This document shows positions 1 to 7,208 of a stretch of DNA of 17,461 bases, piece after piece. A program made the position numbers and the translations under genes. Every line of letters begins with the position of its first letter. The stretch's first letter is position 1. Under the pieces are notes generated by a model, which made no database searches, was not told the DNA's origin, and was given only the letters and a program-made list of their open reading frames with translations. Origin of the DNA: Streptomyces sp. NRRL WC-3549 (GTDB lineage Bacteria; Actinomycetota; Actinomycetes; Streptomycetales; Streptomycetaceae); assembly GCF_000721935.1 (NCBI RefSeq), contig NZ_KL585398.1, positions 45,676-63,136 on the forward strand. Direction: 5' to 3'.

Positions 1-1
1 C

Positions 2-547
2 AGCCGCTTCCGCTTCCCCGGCAAGCGCGGGCTGATGTGGACGCTGCTGATCACCCAGATGTTCCCGGTCGCCGTCCTGATCGTGCCGATCTACAACATC
101 ATGTCGAGCATCGGCCTGATCAACCAGCCGGCCGGGCTCGTCATCACCTACCTCACCATCTCGGTGCCGTTCTGCGCCTGGATGATGAAGGGCTTCTTCG
201 ACACGATCCCGCGCGAGATCGACGAGTCGGGACAGGTCGACGGCCTCACCCCGTTCGGCACGTTCTGGCGCCTCATCCTGCCGCTCGCCAAGCCCGGCCT
301 CGCCGTCACCGCCTTCTACTCCTTCATCACCGCCTGGGGCGAGGTGGCGTACGCCTCCGCCTTCATGGTCGGCGACGAGAACCTGACGCTCGCGGGCGGA
401 CTGCAGAAGTTCGTCAACCAGTACGGAGCCCAGTGGGGCCCCATGACCGCCGCCTCCGTACTGATCGCGATCCCGGCCGCCCTGGTCTTCCTGTTCGCAC
501 AGAAGCACCTGGTCACCGGTATGTCCGCCGGTGCCGTCAAGGGCTGA
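2..547 (+). CDS. malG: Maltose/maltodextrin ABC transporter permease MalG, 3' part (5' end outside window)
   Basis: Inner-membrane permease subunit of a carbohydrate (CUT1-type) ABC importer. With MalF and a solute-binding lipoprotein it brings maltose and maltodextrins into the cytoplasm. The window opens inside the gene; the frame is open from base 2, giving 181 C-terminal residues. About four hydrophobic segments are visible. Between the second and third lies the cytoplasmic EAA loop that contacts the ATPase, here EIDESGQVDG (visible residues 72-81) followed by the LILPLAKPG element. The C-terminus ends in GMSAGAVKG, typical of MalG-type permeases. The gene sits 99 bp upstream of aglA on the same strand, the malEFG-aglA order known from Streptomyces. 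Family and subunit type are secure; maltose as substrate is inferred from the aglA and LacI neighbours. Confidence 0.9.
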   Translation, partial: SRFRFPGKRGLMWTLLITQMFPVAVLIVPIYNIMSSIGLINQPAGLVITYLTISVPFCAWMMKGFFDTIPREIDESGQVDGLTPFGTFWRLILPLAKPGLAVTAFYSFITAWGEVAYASAFMVGDENLTLAGGLQKFVNQYGAQWGPMTAASVLIAIPAALVFLFAQKHLVTGMSAGAVKG

Positions 548-646
548 CGCACCCGGTCCCGCACGACCGTACGCACCCGTCACGGCGGCGCCGGATCCCC
601 GACCCGGTCCCGGCGCCGCTCCCCACCCAGACACCCCAGGGACGAC

Positions 647-2336
647 ATGACCCAGCACCTCGCTGCCCCCTCCACCGGCACGTCCACCGACGCCCCGGGC
701 CACCGCACCGGCTGGTGGCAGGACGCGGTGATCTACCAGGTGTACCCACGCAGCTTCGCCGACGGCAACGGCGACGGCATGGGGGATCTCGCGGGAGTCA
801 CCGCGCGGCTCCCGTACCTCAGGGACCTCGGTGTCGACGCCGTCTGGCTCAGCCCCTTCTACGCCTCCCCGCAGGCCGACGCCGGTTACGACGTCGCCGA
901 CTACCGGGCCATCGACCCCATGTTCGGCACCCTGCTGGACGCCGACGCCCTGATCCGCGAGGCCCACGCACTCGGCCTGCGCATCATCGTCGACCTGGTG
1001 CCCAACCACTCCTCCGACCAGCACGAGTGGTTCAAGCGCGCACTGGCCGAGGGCCCCGGCTCCGCCCTGCGTGACCGCTACCACTTCCGCCCCGGCAAGG
1101 GCACCGAAGGCGAACTCCCGCCCAACGACTGGGAGTCCATCTTCGGCGGCCCCGCCTGGACGCGGACCACGAACCCGGACGGCACCCCCGGCGACTGGTA
1201 CCTGCACCTCTTCGCGCCCGAGCAGCCCGACTTCAACTGGGAACACCCGGCCGTCGCCGACGAGTTCCGCTCCATCCTGCGCTTCTGGCTGGACATGGGC
1301 GTCGACGGTTTCCGCGTCGACGTCGCCCACGGCCTCGTCAAGGCGGACGGCCTGCCGGACCTCGGCTCCCACGACCAGCTGAAGCTCCTGGGCAACGACG
1401 TCATGCCGTTCTTCGACCAGGACGGGGTGCACGAGGTCTACCGCAGCTGGCGCACCATCCTCGACGAGTACCCCGCGGGGCCCTCCTCGGCCGGCGGGCG
1501 GATCCTCGTCGCCGAGGCGTGGACGCCCACCGTCGAGCGCACCGCCAACTACGTGCGGCCCGACGAGATGCACCAGGCCTTCAACTTCCAGTACCTCTCG
1601 ACCGCCTGGGACGCCGCCGAGCTCCGCAAGGTCATCGACTCCTCGCTCGCCGCCATGCGTCCGGTCGGCGCGCCCACCACCTGGGTGCTCTCCAACCACG
1701 ACGTCACCCGGCACGCCACCCGCTTCGCCAACCCGCCGGGCCTGGGCACCCAGATCCGTACCGCGGGCGACCGGGACAAGGGCCTGCGCAGGGCCCGCGC
1801 CGCGACCCTGCTGATGCTGGCCCTGCCCGGCTCCGCCTACGTCTACCAGGGCGAGGAGCTCGGCCTGCCCGACGTCACCGACCTGCCCGACGAGGCCCGC
1901 CAGGACCCGTCGTTCTTCCGCGCCGACGGCCAGGACGGCTTCCGCGACGGCTGCCGGGTGCCGATCCCGTGGACCCGCGAAGGCAGCTCGTACGGCTTCG
2001 GCGACGGCGGCAGCTCCGCAGCCGGCCGGCTGGGGCGAGCTGTCCGTCGAGGCGCAGACCGGCACGGAGGGCTCCACCCTGGAGCTGTACCGGGCCGCGA
2101 TCGCCGCCCGCCGCGAGCACCCCGGACTCGGCGCGGGTACGGACGTGGAGTGGGAGAGCGCCCCGGAGGGCGTACTCGTCCTGCGCCGCCCCGGTTTCGT
2201 GTGCACCGTCAACACCACGGGCGCCCCGGTGGCGCTGCCCGCCCCCGGCACCCCGCTGCTCGCCAGCGCCCCGGTCGCCGTCGACGGTGACACCGTCGAG
2301 CTGCCCGCCGACACCACGGTGTGGTGGACGGTGTGA
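647..2336 (+). pseudogene. aglA: Alpha-glucosidase (GH13), frameshifted as read near 2015
   Basis: Cytoplasmic alpha-1,4-glucosidase expected to hydrolyse imported maltose and maltodextrins to glucose; no signal peptide is visible. ATG 647 is preceded by AGGGA at 638-642. All four GH13 motifs are present: DLVPNH (residues 116-121), GFRVD with nucleophile D225, AEAW with acid/base E290, and SNHD with D352. After GFGDGGS the original frame runs into low-complexity Arg/Gly sequence and stops at 2290. A normal C-terminal beta domain (GWGELSVEAQ... to VVWWTV-like end) continues in another frame to TGA 2334-2336. Inserting 5 bases (for example GGCTG) after about 2015 would restore S-W-L-P-Q-P and a 564-residue protein. 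The catalytic barrel is intact; the lesion may be a sequencing or assembly error in a GC-rich, self-complementary stretch rather than a true null. Confidence 0.85.
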
Positions 2337-3415
2337 CGGTCCCCGTACCGAGGACCGCTCCCGTACCGAGGACCACCCCTGTACCGAGGACCGGGCCGGC
2401 GCCCCGGCTCTCCGACATCGCCGGCCAGGCCGCGGTCAGCGAGGCCACGGTCAGCCGGGTCCTCAACGGGAAGCCGGGCGTCGCGGACACCACGCGTCAG
2501 CGGGTGCTCGCGGCGCTCGACATCCTCGGCTACGAACGCCCCGTTCCGCTGAGGAAGCGCAGCGCCGGGCTGATCGGTCTGGTGACGCCCGAGCTCACCA
2601 ACCCGATCTTCCCGGCGTTCGCCCAGTCCGTGGAACAGGTGCTCGCCGGGCACGGCTACACGCCGGTTCTCTGCACCCAACTACCCGGCGGCGCCACCGA
2701 GGACGAGCTGGTCGAACAGCTCGTCGAGCGTGGCGTCGGCGGGATCGTCTTCCTCTCCGGCCTGCACGCGGACACCTCGGCGGACCCGGCGCGGTACGCG
2801 GCGCTGACCGAACGCGGCGTGCCGTTCGTGCTGATCAACGGCTACAACGAGCGCATCAGCGCCCCGTTCGTCTCCCCGGACGACCCGGCCGCCGTACGGA
2901 TGGCCGTCGGGCACCTCGCCGAGCTGGGCCACCGCCGGATCGGCCTGGCCATCGGACCGCAGCGCTACGTGCCCTCCCGGCGCAAGCGCGAGGGCTTCCT
3001 CGACGCGGCGGTCTCGGTCCTGGGCATGGACCGGAGCGAGGCCGAACGTCTGGTGTGCTCCACGCTGTTCAGCGTCGAGGGCGGCCAGGTCGCGGCCGGC
3101 GCCCTGCTCGACGCGGGCTGCACGGGCATCGTCTGCGGCAGCGACCTGATGGCGCTCGGCGTGGTCCGGGCCGCGCGGGGGAGGGGCCTGGACGTTCCGC
3201 GTGACGTGTCCGTGGTCGGCTTCGACGACTCGCAGCTGATCGCGTTCACCGACCCGCCGCTGACCACGGTGCGCCAGCCGGTCCAGGCGATGGCCTCGGC
3301 GGCGGTCGGCGCCCTGCTGGAGGAGATCGGCGGAAGCCCCGTACAGCGCACGGAGTACGTGTTCCAGCCGGAGCTGGTGGTACGGGGCTCCACGGCGGCG
3401 GTGCCGGGCGCCTGA
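2333..3415 (+). CDS. LacI-family transcriptional regulator, MalR-like
   Basis: DNA-binding repressor of the LacI/GalR family, about 360 residues. The N-terminal helix-turn-helix with hinge lies at about residues 25-75 (RLSDIAGQAAVSEATVSRVLNG) and is followed by a periplasmic-binding-protein-like sensor domain ending in VVGFDDSQLIAFTDPPLTTV. It closely resembles what I remember of Streptomyces MalR, the repressor of malEFG and amylase genes, but here it lies downstream of aglA rather than divergent from malE, so it may be a paralogue. I chose GTG 2333 because it overlaps the aglA TGA (GTGA), which suggests translational coupling, and has a weak GGTGG upstream; GTG 2321 or 2324 are in the same frame. 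Between start and HTH is a threefold PVPRTx repeat. It probably senses a maltose-type sugar and controls this locus (inference). Confidence 0.85.
   Translation: MTVPVPRTAPVPRTTPVPRTGPAPRLSDIAGQAAVSEATVSRVLNGKPGVADTTRQRVLAALDILGYERPVPLRKRSAGLIGLVTPELTNPIFPAFAQSVEQVLAGHGYTPVLCTQLPGGATEDELVEQLVERGVGGIVFLSGLHADTSADPARYAALTERGVPFVLINGYNERISAPFVSPDDPAAVRMAVGHLAELGHRRIGLAIGPQRYVPSRRKREGFLDAAVSVLGMDRSEAERLVCSTLFSVEGGQVAAGALLDAGCTGIVCGSDLMALGVVRAARGRGLDVPRDVSVVGFDDSQLIAFTDPPLTTVRQPVQAMASAAVGALLEEIGGSPVQRTEYVFQPELVVRGSTAAVPGA
2342..2395 (+). repeat. Three 18-bp tandem repeats in the 5' end of the LacI-type gene
   Basis: Units at 2342-2359, 2360-2377 and 2378-2395 share the core GTACCGAGGACC and encode PVPRTA, PVPRTT and PVPRTG. 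The unit length is a multiple of three, so copy-number change by slippage would keep the frame and only lengthen or shorten the tail before the DNA-binding domain. Confidence 0.85.
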
Positions 3416-3440
3416 GGCGCGCGCCCGCGTATGCGTGTGG

Positions 3441-3471
3441 AAGGCCGGGTCCGGAGGGGGGACCCGGCCTT
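3441..3471. terminator. Strong bidirectional terminator hairpin between convergent genes
   Basis: A perfect 12-bp stem (AAGGCCGGGTCC at 3441-3452 and its complement at 3460-3471) encloses a 7-nt loop. It lies 25 bp after the LacI-type stop and abuts the stop codon of the convergent DUF397 gene (3472-3474), so it can end both transcripts. The A/T bases at the stem ends provide a short T tract on each strand. Confidence 0.8.
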
Positions 3472-3687
3472 TCAGTGCCCGGAGGTGTGCGTCACGAAGG
3501 CGTTCCATGCGGTGGGGGCGAACCTCAGGTGCGGTCCTGAGACGTTCTTGGAGTCGCGGAGATGGATGCCGCCGGGGCCGGGGGCCGCCTCGACGCAGTC
3601 GGCCTCGCTGCTGTTACTGCTGTAACTGCTCTTGAACCACTTCAGCTCGTGCTCGTGAATGCCCTCGATGGAGAGCTCGCTGATCAT
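3472..3687 (-). CDS. DUF397 domain protein (BldB-related family)
   Basis: A 71-residue protein that is essentially one DUF397 domain: WFKSSYSSNSSEADCVEAA near residues 17-35, then HLRDSKN and the C-terminal FAPTAWNAFV. DUF397 proteins are abundant in Streptomyces, include relatives of the developmental protein BldB, and are usually encoded next to an XRE/DUF5753 regulator. In the pairs that have been studied the two act together in a toxin-antitoxin-like or co-regulatory manner. Its ATG overlaps the TGA of the upstream XRE gene (ATGA, 3684-3687), so the two are co-translated. Its biochemical activity is unknown. Confidence 0.9.
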   Translation of the reverse strand: MISELSIEGIHEHELKWFKSSYSSNSSEADCVEAAPGPGGIHLRDSKNVSGPHLRFAPTAWNAFVTHTSGH

Positions 3688-4562
3688 GTTTCTCCCAAAA
3701 GTTGCTTGATGAAGGCCAGCGACTCACGGGGAGTGAGAGCCTGGGCTCGGATCATGCCATACCGCAACTCAAGGATTCTGAGCTGCTTCGGGTCGTCGAC
3801 CGCCCGGCCGTTGAACGCCCCTTCCGAGCGCCCCAGCGCGGAGCCGTCCCCGAACTTCAGCACTTGAGTCTCCCCTTGCATCCCGGCGTGCTCCTCGCGG
3901 TCAATCGGCATGACCTGGATGGCAACGTTCCTCAACTGGGCTGTCTGTACAAGGTGTTCGAGCTGTCGACGTAGCACCATTGTGCCCCCGAGCGGGCGCC
4001 GAAGCGTCGCTTCTTCCTGGACGAAGCTGAGCGCGGGGGCTGGGGAGCGCTGGAAGATGGCCTGTCTGGCCACACGCGCTGCGACCGCTTGCTCGATCTG
4101 GTCCGGCTCGTACGCGGGGAGCCGCATCTCGAACAGTGCCCGCGCGTACTCCGCTGTCTGGAGCAGCCCGTGCAGGTTGTGATCTCCGTAGGCCAGAAGC
4201 TCGACGGCTTTGGCCTCCAGTTTCGCGAGGTCCCGCACCTTCTTCGGATACCGGACCTCCGCCAGCTCCCGTTTCAGCATGGCGATTTTGCCGGCCGCCC
4301 CCAGCACCTCGTCCGCCTTGTCCAGGAACTCGGGCCGGGGGATGCGCCTGCCGCCCTCCACCTTGTAGACCAGGTTCTCGCCGTAGCCGAGCGCGGCCCC
4401 GAACTCACCGGCCCGCATCCCGGCGGCCTCCCGCCAGGCCTTGATCTGGCGGCCCACGGTGGCGACCATCGCGGCGCCCGGCTCGTCGTCAGGATCGATG
4501 TCCCACCCGGACTCGTCCACCTCGCTGTCCCCGGGTTCCGTACCGACCTCATCCACGCTCAT
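3684..4562 (-). CDS. WhiJ-like XRE-family regulator with C-terminal DUF5753
   Basis: A 292-residue cytoplasmic regulator. The acidic N-terminus (residues 1-31) is followed by an XRE helix-turn-helix at about 32-90 (VGRQIKAWREAAGMRAGEFG, then YGENLVYKVEGGRR). The rest is a DUF5753 domain (about 105-285) with the family landmarks GLLQTAEYAR, ARQAIFQR and FVQEEATLRR. Start ATG 4560-4562 has only a weak GTGGGG upstream; ATG at residue 32 would give just the HTH plus DUF5753. It overlaps the DUF397 gene by 4 bp and is divergent from an AbaA-like ATPase gene. That gene trio is the arrangement of whiJ-type clusters in Streptomyces, which influence development and antibiotic production. Family assignment is firm; the target is probably its own intergenic region. 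Confidence 0.9.
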   Translation of the reverse strand: MSVDEVGTEPGDSEVDESGWDIDPDDEPGAAMVATVGRQIKAWREAAGMRAGEFGAALGYGENLVYKVEGGRRIPRPEFLDKADEVLGAAGKIAMLKRELAEVRYPKKVRDLAKLEAKAVELLAYGDHNLHGLLQTAEYARALFEMRLPAYEPDQIEQAVAARVARQAIFQRSPAPALSFVQEEATLRRPLGGTMVLRRQLEHLVQTAQLRNVAIQVMPIDREEHAGMQGETQVLKFGDGSALGRSEGAFNGRAVDDPKQLRILELRYGMIRAQALTPRESLAFIKQLLGET

Positions 4563-4628
4563 CCGTGCCCCACTTCCGACGCGCTTTCAGTCCTCGCCCA
4601 ACCTCCGCCGTCCCCCAGGGGTCACCCT

Positions 4629-4663
4629 GGACAGCCGGGACAACGCTGGACAAGAGCGGGACA
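4629..4663. promoter_or_regulatory. Four phased GGACA direct repeats, candidate operator
   Basis: GGACA occurs at 4629, 4638, 4648 and 4659, with start-to-start spacings of 9, 10 and 11 bp. The sites therefore fall on nearly the same face of the helix in the divergent XRE/ATPase promoter region. A natural candidate ligand is the adjacent XRE regulator. The repeats are visible; the operator role is inferred. Confidence 0.45.
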
Positions 4664-4666
4664 ATC

Positions 4667-4696
4667 ACCGTACGTAACCACCTTGTCGCTCCTCAA
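4667..4696 (-). promoter_or_regulatory. Possible promoter of the XRE-DUF397 operon
   Basis: On the minus strand a -35-like TTGAGG (4691-4696) and -10-like TACGGT (4667-4672) are separated by 18 bp. Transcription would start near 4660, inside the GGACA repeats, leaving a leader of about 100 nt before ATG 4562. This rests on pattern matching only. Confidence 0.35.
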
Positions 4697-4725
4697 AGTA
4701 CGCGGACGAGGCCACGCTGGGTGAT

Positions 4726-5202
4726 GTGACCCAAGAAATCACCCGAACCGAACATTCCGCTCTCGACCGGCAGTTCACGGTGCTGCTGTCTCCCACCCGC
4801 CGGGGTGCGAGGCTCGCTCGCCTGCTGGCCACAGCGCATCTGGGCGACTGGGAGCTGCCCGCCGAGCCGGCCGCGCAGATCGTGGCCGAACTGGCTTTGA
4901 ACGCCGCCTTCCACGGGCACGTGCCGGGCCGTGACTTCCGGCTGCGGCTCGCGGCCCATCGCGACGTGCTCCTCCGCATCGAGGTGACGGACACTCTGGG
5001 TGAGCGGTTGCCTCCCGTGCCCGGCGCCGTCGAACCCCCGCCGGGCGACGCCGAGTCGGGGCGCGGTCTGCTCATCGTCGAGGCGCTCGCGGACCGCTGG
5101 GGTGTCGAGGTCGGACCCGTCCCGCGCAAGACGGTCTGGGCAGAAATCGACCTCACATCCGCTAATGGGTCGGAAAATCTGCTTGATCACTCACGTGGGT
5201 GA
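4726..5202 (+). CDS. RsbW/AbaA-like ATP-binding regulatory protein (HATPase)
   Basis: A 158-residue protein of the GHKL/HATPase_c fold, the class of anti-sigma-factor kinases such as RsbW and SpoIIAB. The N box is IVAELALNAAFHG (E55, N59), the G1-like box is VTDTLG (D89), and the G2 box is SGRGLLIVEALADRWG (111-126). GTG 4726 is the first possible start in frame; the ribosome site is weak. It is divergent from the XRE-DUF397 pair with a 163-bp gap, as in whiJ/abaA-type clusters, which suggests a shared regulatory role. The last dozen residues (SANGSENLLDHSRG) are unlike the usual end of the family and run into an 18-bp palindrome and the start of the next, truncated gene, so the tail may have been rebuilt by a rearrangement. 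Confidence 0.82.
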   Translation: MTQEITRTEHSALDRQFTVLLSPTRRGARLARLLATAHLGDWELPAEPAAQIVAELALNAAFHGHVPGRDFRLRLAAHRDVLLRIEVTDTLGERLPPVPGAVEPPPGDAESGRGLLIVEALADRWGVEVGPVPRKTVWAEIDLTSANGSENLLDHSRG

Positions 5203-5932
5203 TATGGGCGGCCCGTTCCTCCTCGTCGTCGAAGCCCAGGGCAAGAAGGACCCCGGCAAGACGGCCAGCTGGCCGTATTACGTCACCTACCTCAACAACA
5301 AGTACCGGCTCCCGGTCCTGTTGCTCGTCATCTGCCAGGACCACGCCACCGCGACCTGGGCCGCGCGCCCTCTCACCATCGGCCTGCCCCAGTGGCCGAC
5401 CGTCACGACCCGCCCGCTCGTCGCGGGGCCCCACAACATGCCCGTGATCACCGATGTGGCCGAGGCCCGCAAAGACCTCGCCCTGGCCACGCTCTCGGCC
5501 ATCACACATGCCGACAATCCGGACGTCGATGCCATACTGAAGGCGATGTCCGTCGCCCTGCGCGACACACCGGAATCGATCGCAGAACCCCTCGTCGAAC
5601 TCATCGCACAAGGCTTGGGCAACCGCCCCGCCGCACAACAGTGGAGGAACCTGGTGGCCGTGGACCTTTCCTTCTACACCTCGCCGCTCTCCGAAGAGAT
5701 CCGGGATGAAGGCCGTGTTGAAGGCCGTGCCCAGAGTCGCGCCGAGGATGTTCTGCTCATCCTCGGCGTACGCGGTATCGACATCACGGACGAGATCCGC
5801 GAGAAGGTCACCGCCTGCGGCGATCCGGAGCTCCTGCGTCAGTGGCTGGCCCGTGCCGCCCTCGCCGCCACGGCGGGGGAGGTCTTCGGCGAGGAGTGCT
5901 CCGTGGACCCGGGAACCGCAGCTCCCCGGTAG
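5165..5932 (+). CDS. PD-(D/E)XK/Rpn-like hypothetical protein, N-terminally truncated
   Basis: The frame yields 255 residues from ATG 5165 (GTG 5195 and ATG 5204 are alternatives). It begins with FLLVVEAQGKKDPGK, then YYVTYLNNKY, LLLVICQDHATATWAARP, VITDVAEARKDLALATLSAITH and a C-terminal charged EEIRDEGRVEGRAQ segment. This matches a family of about 300 residues common in Streptomyces that resembles Rpn/YhgA-like recombination-promoting nucleases. In full-length relatives, as I recall them, some 55-60 residues precede this point and carry the first acidic catalytic residue; only the E-A-Q half of the site remains here. It is therefore probably a non-catalytic remnant. It overlaps the ATPase gene by 38 bp across an 18-bp palindrome and converges with the next gene with only 20 bp between stops. 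Confidence 0.6.
   Translation: MGRKICLITHVGDMGGPFLLVVEAQGKKDPGKTASWPYYVTYLNNKYRLPVLLLVICQDHATATWAARPLTIGLPQWPTVTTRPLVAGPHNMPVITDVAEARKDLALATLSAITHADNPDVDAILKAMSVALRDTPESIAEPLVELIAQGLGNRPAAQQWRNLVAVDLSFYTSPLSEEIRDEGRVEGRAQSRAEDVLLILGVRGIDITDEIREKVTACGDPELLRQWLARAALAATAGEVFGEECSVDPGTAAPR
5186..5203. repeat. 18-bp near-palindrome centred on CACGTG
   Basis: ATCACTCACGTGGGTGAT is self-complementary except for one symmetric T/G pair, which would be a wobble pair in RNA. It spans the ATPase stop codon and the truncated end of the nuclease-like gene, so it may mark a deletion junction or be a protein-binding site. Confidence 0.6.
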
Positions 5933-5952
5933 GTGGCAACGAGAGCGGGGCC

Positions 5953-6885
5953 TCAGTCCTGACCGTCGCCCTCCTCGTAGAGCCGTACCGTGCCGAGGAT
6001 CTCGCGGATCGTGGCGTCGGGTACCTCGTCGGGCACCCCGTGTGCCCCGACGTAGGTCCACGAGACGAAGGAGCCCTCCGCGTTCTTGAAGGCGAACGTC
6101 ACCGCCTTGCCGTCGCTGTCGCACGCGTCCTTCTTCGGCGACCCGGACGACGTGACGGTCACGAGGCTGCCCTCGACGCCCGACTTCGTCCGGTACGACT
6201 CGGCCTCACCGACCGTGAGACGGGTGCGGTCGGGCTGGGTGTAGGCGCCGTAGACCCAGTTCCGCGCGGTCTCCTCGGCGGCCTCGGCGGCGCTCTTCGA
6301 GTCCTTCTCCCCGGTGGTGCCCGTCGAGGCCAGCGGGGTGTCGTCCTCGGTGCCGTTCTTGTCGTCGTCGGACGTGCACCACTTCTCCTTGAGGACCGCC
6401 GGGGCCATCATCGCGACCAGCGGTTTCTCGTCGGGGTCGGTGGCCTCCGCGACGTAGCTGACCCAGTCCGCGGACTGGAGCGCCCAGAAGGCCGGCACGT
6501 CGAAGGTGATGCCGCGCTTGGCGTTGACCACCGTCTTCCAGCCCGGGACCAGCGGGCCGGAGCCGCCTTCGGCCGCGGACCGGTCCGTAGCGGCGGCGCT
6601 CGCCGAGCCCGTCGCCACCGGCTTCTCGTCCGGCGTGTCGCCCCCGTCGTCGCGGAGCGCCAGGAAGCCGGTCACCCCGCATGCCACGACGACCACCGCG
6701 GCCGTTGCCACGGCGGTGATCGTGGTCCGGTTCCAGGTACGGCGGGGCGGTTCGGGCGCGCCCATGCCGACGGTGGGGGCGGCGTGCCACTCGGGGCCCG
6801 GCCGACCGGATTGCGACGGGCTCGAACCGGGCTGCCCGCCCTGTGAGTTCGGCTGTCCGGAAGACGACTGCTGTCCTGGCCACAT
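5953..6885 (-). CDS. Membrane-anchored protein of unknown function with Pro/Gln/Gly-rich N-terminus
   Basis: A 310-residue protein I cannot name. Residues 1-50 are rich in Gln, Ser, Gly and Pro (MWPGQQSSSGQPNSQG), a tail common on actinobacterial membrane proteins. One transmembrane segment lies at about 55-77 (TTITAVATAAVVVVACGVTGFLAL). Then come a Ser/Ala linker and an extracellular domain (about 115-310) starting GWKTVVNAKRGITFDVP. Two cysteines (in KWCTSDDD and KKDACDSD) could form a disulfide. Topology is probably N-terminus inside, C-terminus outside. I chose ATG 6885 over the upstream in-frame ATG at 7002 because the extra 39 residues look like non-coding Arg/Pro-rich translation and the Pro/Gln tail begins exactly here. 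There is no ribosome site, but TACAAT lies 8 nt upstream, which fits leaderless translation. Confidence 0.72.
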   Translation of the reverse strand: MWPGQQSSSGQPNSQGGQPGSSPSQSGRPGPEWHAAPTVGMGAPEPPRRTWNRTTITAVATAAVVVVACGVTGFLALRDDGGDTPDEKPVATGSASAAATDRSAAEGGSGPLVPGWKTVVNAKRGITFDVPAFWALQSADWVSYVAEATDPDEKPLVAMMAPAVLKEKWCTSDDDKNGTEDDTPLASTGTTGEKDSKSAAEAAEETARNWVYGAYTQPDRTRLTVGEAESYRTKSGVEGSLVTVTSSGSPKKDACDSDGKAVTFAFKNAEGSFVSWTYVGAHGVPDEVPDATIREILGTVRLYEEGDGQD

Positions 6886-6893
6886 GAGCGGTG

Positions 6894-6899
6894 ATTGTA
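6894..6899 (-). promoter_or_regulatory. -10-like TACAAT, possible leaderless promoter
   Basis: TACAAT on the minus strand ends 8 nt before ATG 6885, so initiation about 6-8 nt downstream would coincide with the start codon. No clear -35 is visible. Leaderless mRNAs are common in Streptomyces. Confidence 0.4.
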
Positions 6900-7043
6900 G
6901 TGCGCACGTTCGGTCGGCCCCTGGCCGCGTCGGAGAGCGAAGAGGGGCGGGCCGGAGGGCGCGAAGACCTCGTCCGGTCCCGGATCTCGCGCGCGTCGCC
7001 ACCGGCGCCGAAGTGAACGGCCGGGGCGGGTACGGCCGTCACG

Positions 7044-7111
7044 CACGGGAGAGGTCCGGAAGTCGGCCCAGGTCGGGCCGGCGGGGAAGCGACTCGCCGG
7101 ACCTCTCCGTG
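7044..7111. repeat. 68-nt nested inverted repeat
   Basis: Outer arms 7044-7059 and 7097-7111 (AGAGGTCCGG with CCGGACCTCT, extended to CACGG/CCGTG with one bulged G) enclose a second stem AGTCG (7061-7065) with CGACT (7090-7094) and an inner stem GGCCC (7065-7069) with GGGCC (7075-7079). Its role is unknown. It could be a terminator, a structured RNA or a DNA-binding target. Confidence 0.6.
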
Positions 7112-7121
7112 CCGTGACCGG

Positions 7122-7174
7122 CCCGGCCGGCCGGGCGCGTGGGACCCGGCGGACCGGGCCCCCGGCCGGCCGGG
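7122..7174. repeat. Two identical 14-bp palindromes, CCCGGCCGGCCGGG
   Basis: The perfect palindrome occurs at 7122-7135 and again at 7161-7174. Each can fold on itself or pair with the other. In such GC-rich DNA short G/C palindromes arise easily, but an exact repeated 14-mer is notable. Confidence 0.6.
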
Positions 7175-7208
7175 CCGGAGTCGGGACGAACTTAACAGTC
7201 CGCAATAA

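Noticed and set aside
37..1074. Long Arg/His/Pro-rich frame across the malG-aglA border
   Set aside because: Out-of-frame translation of malG and aglA, with no domain and extreme composition.
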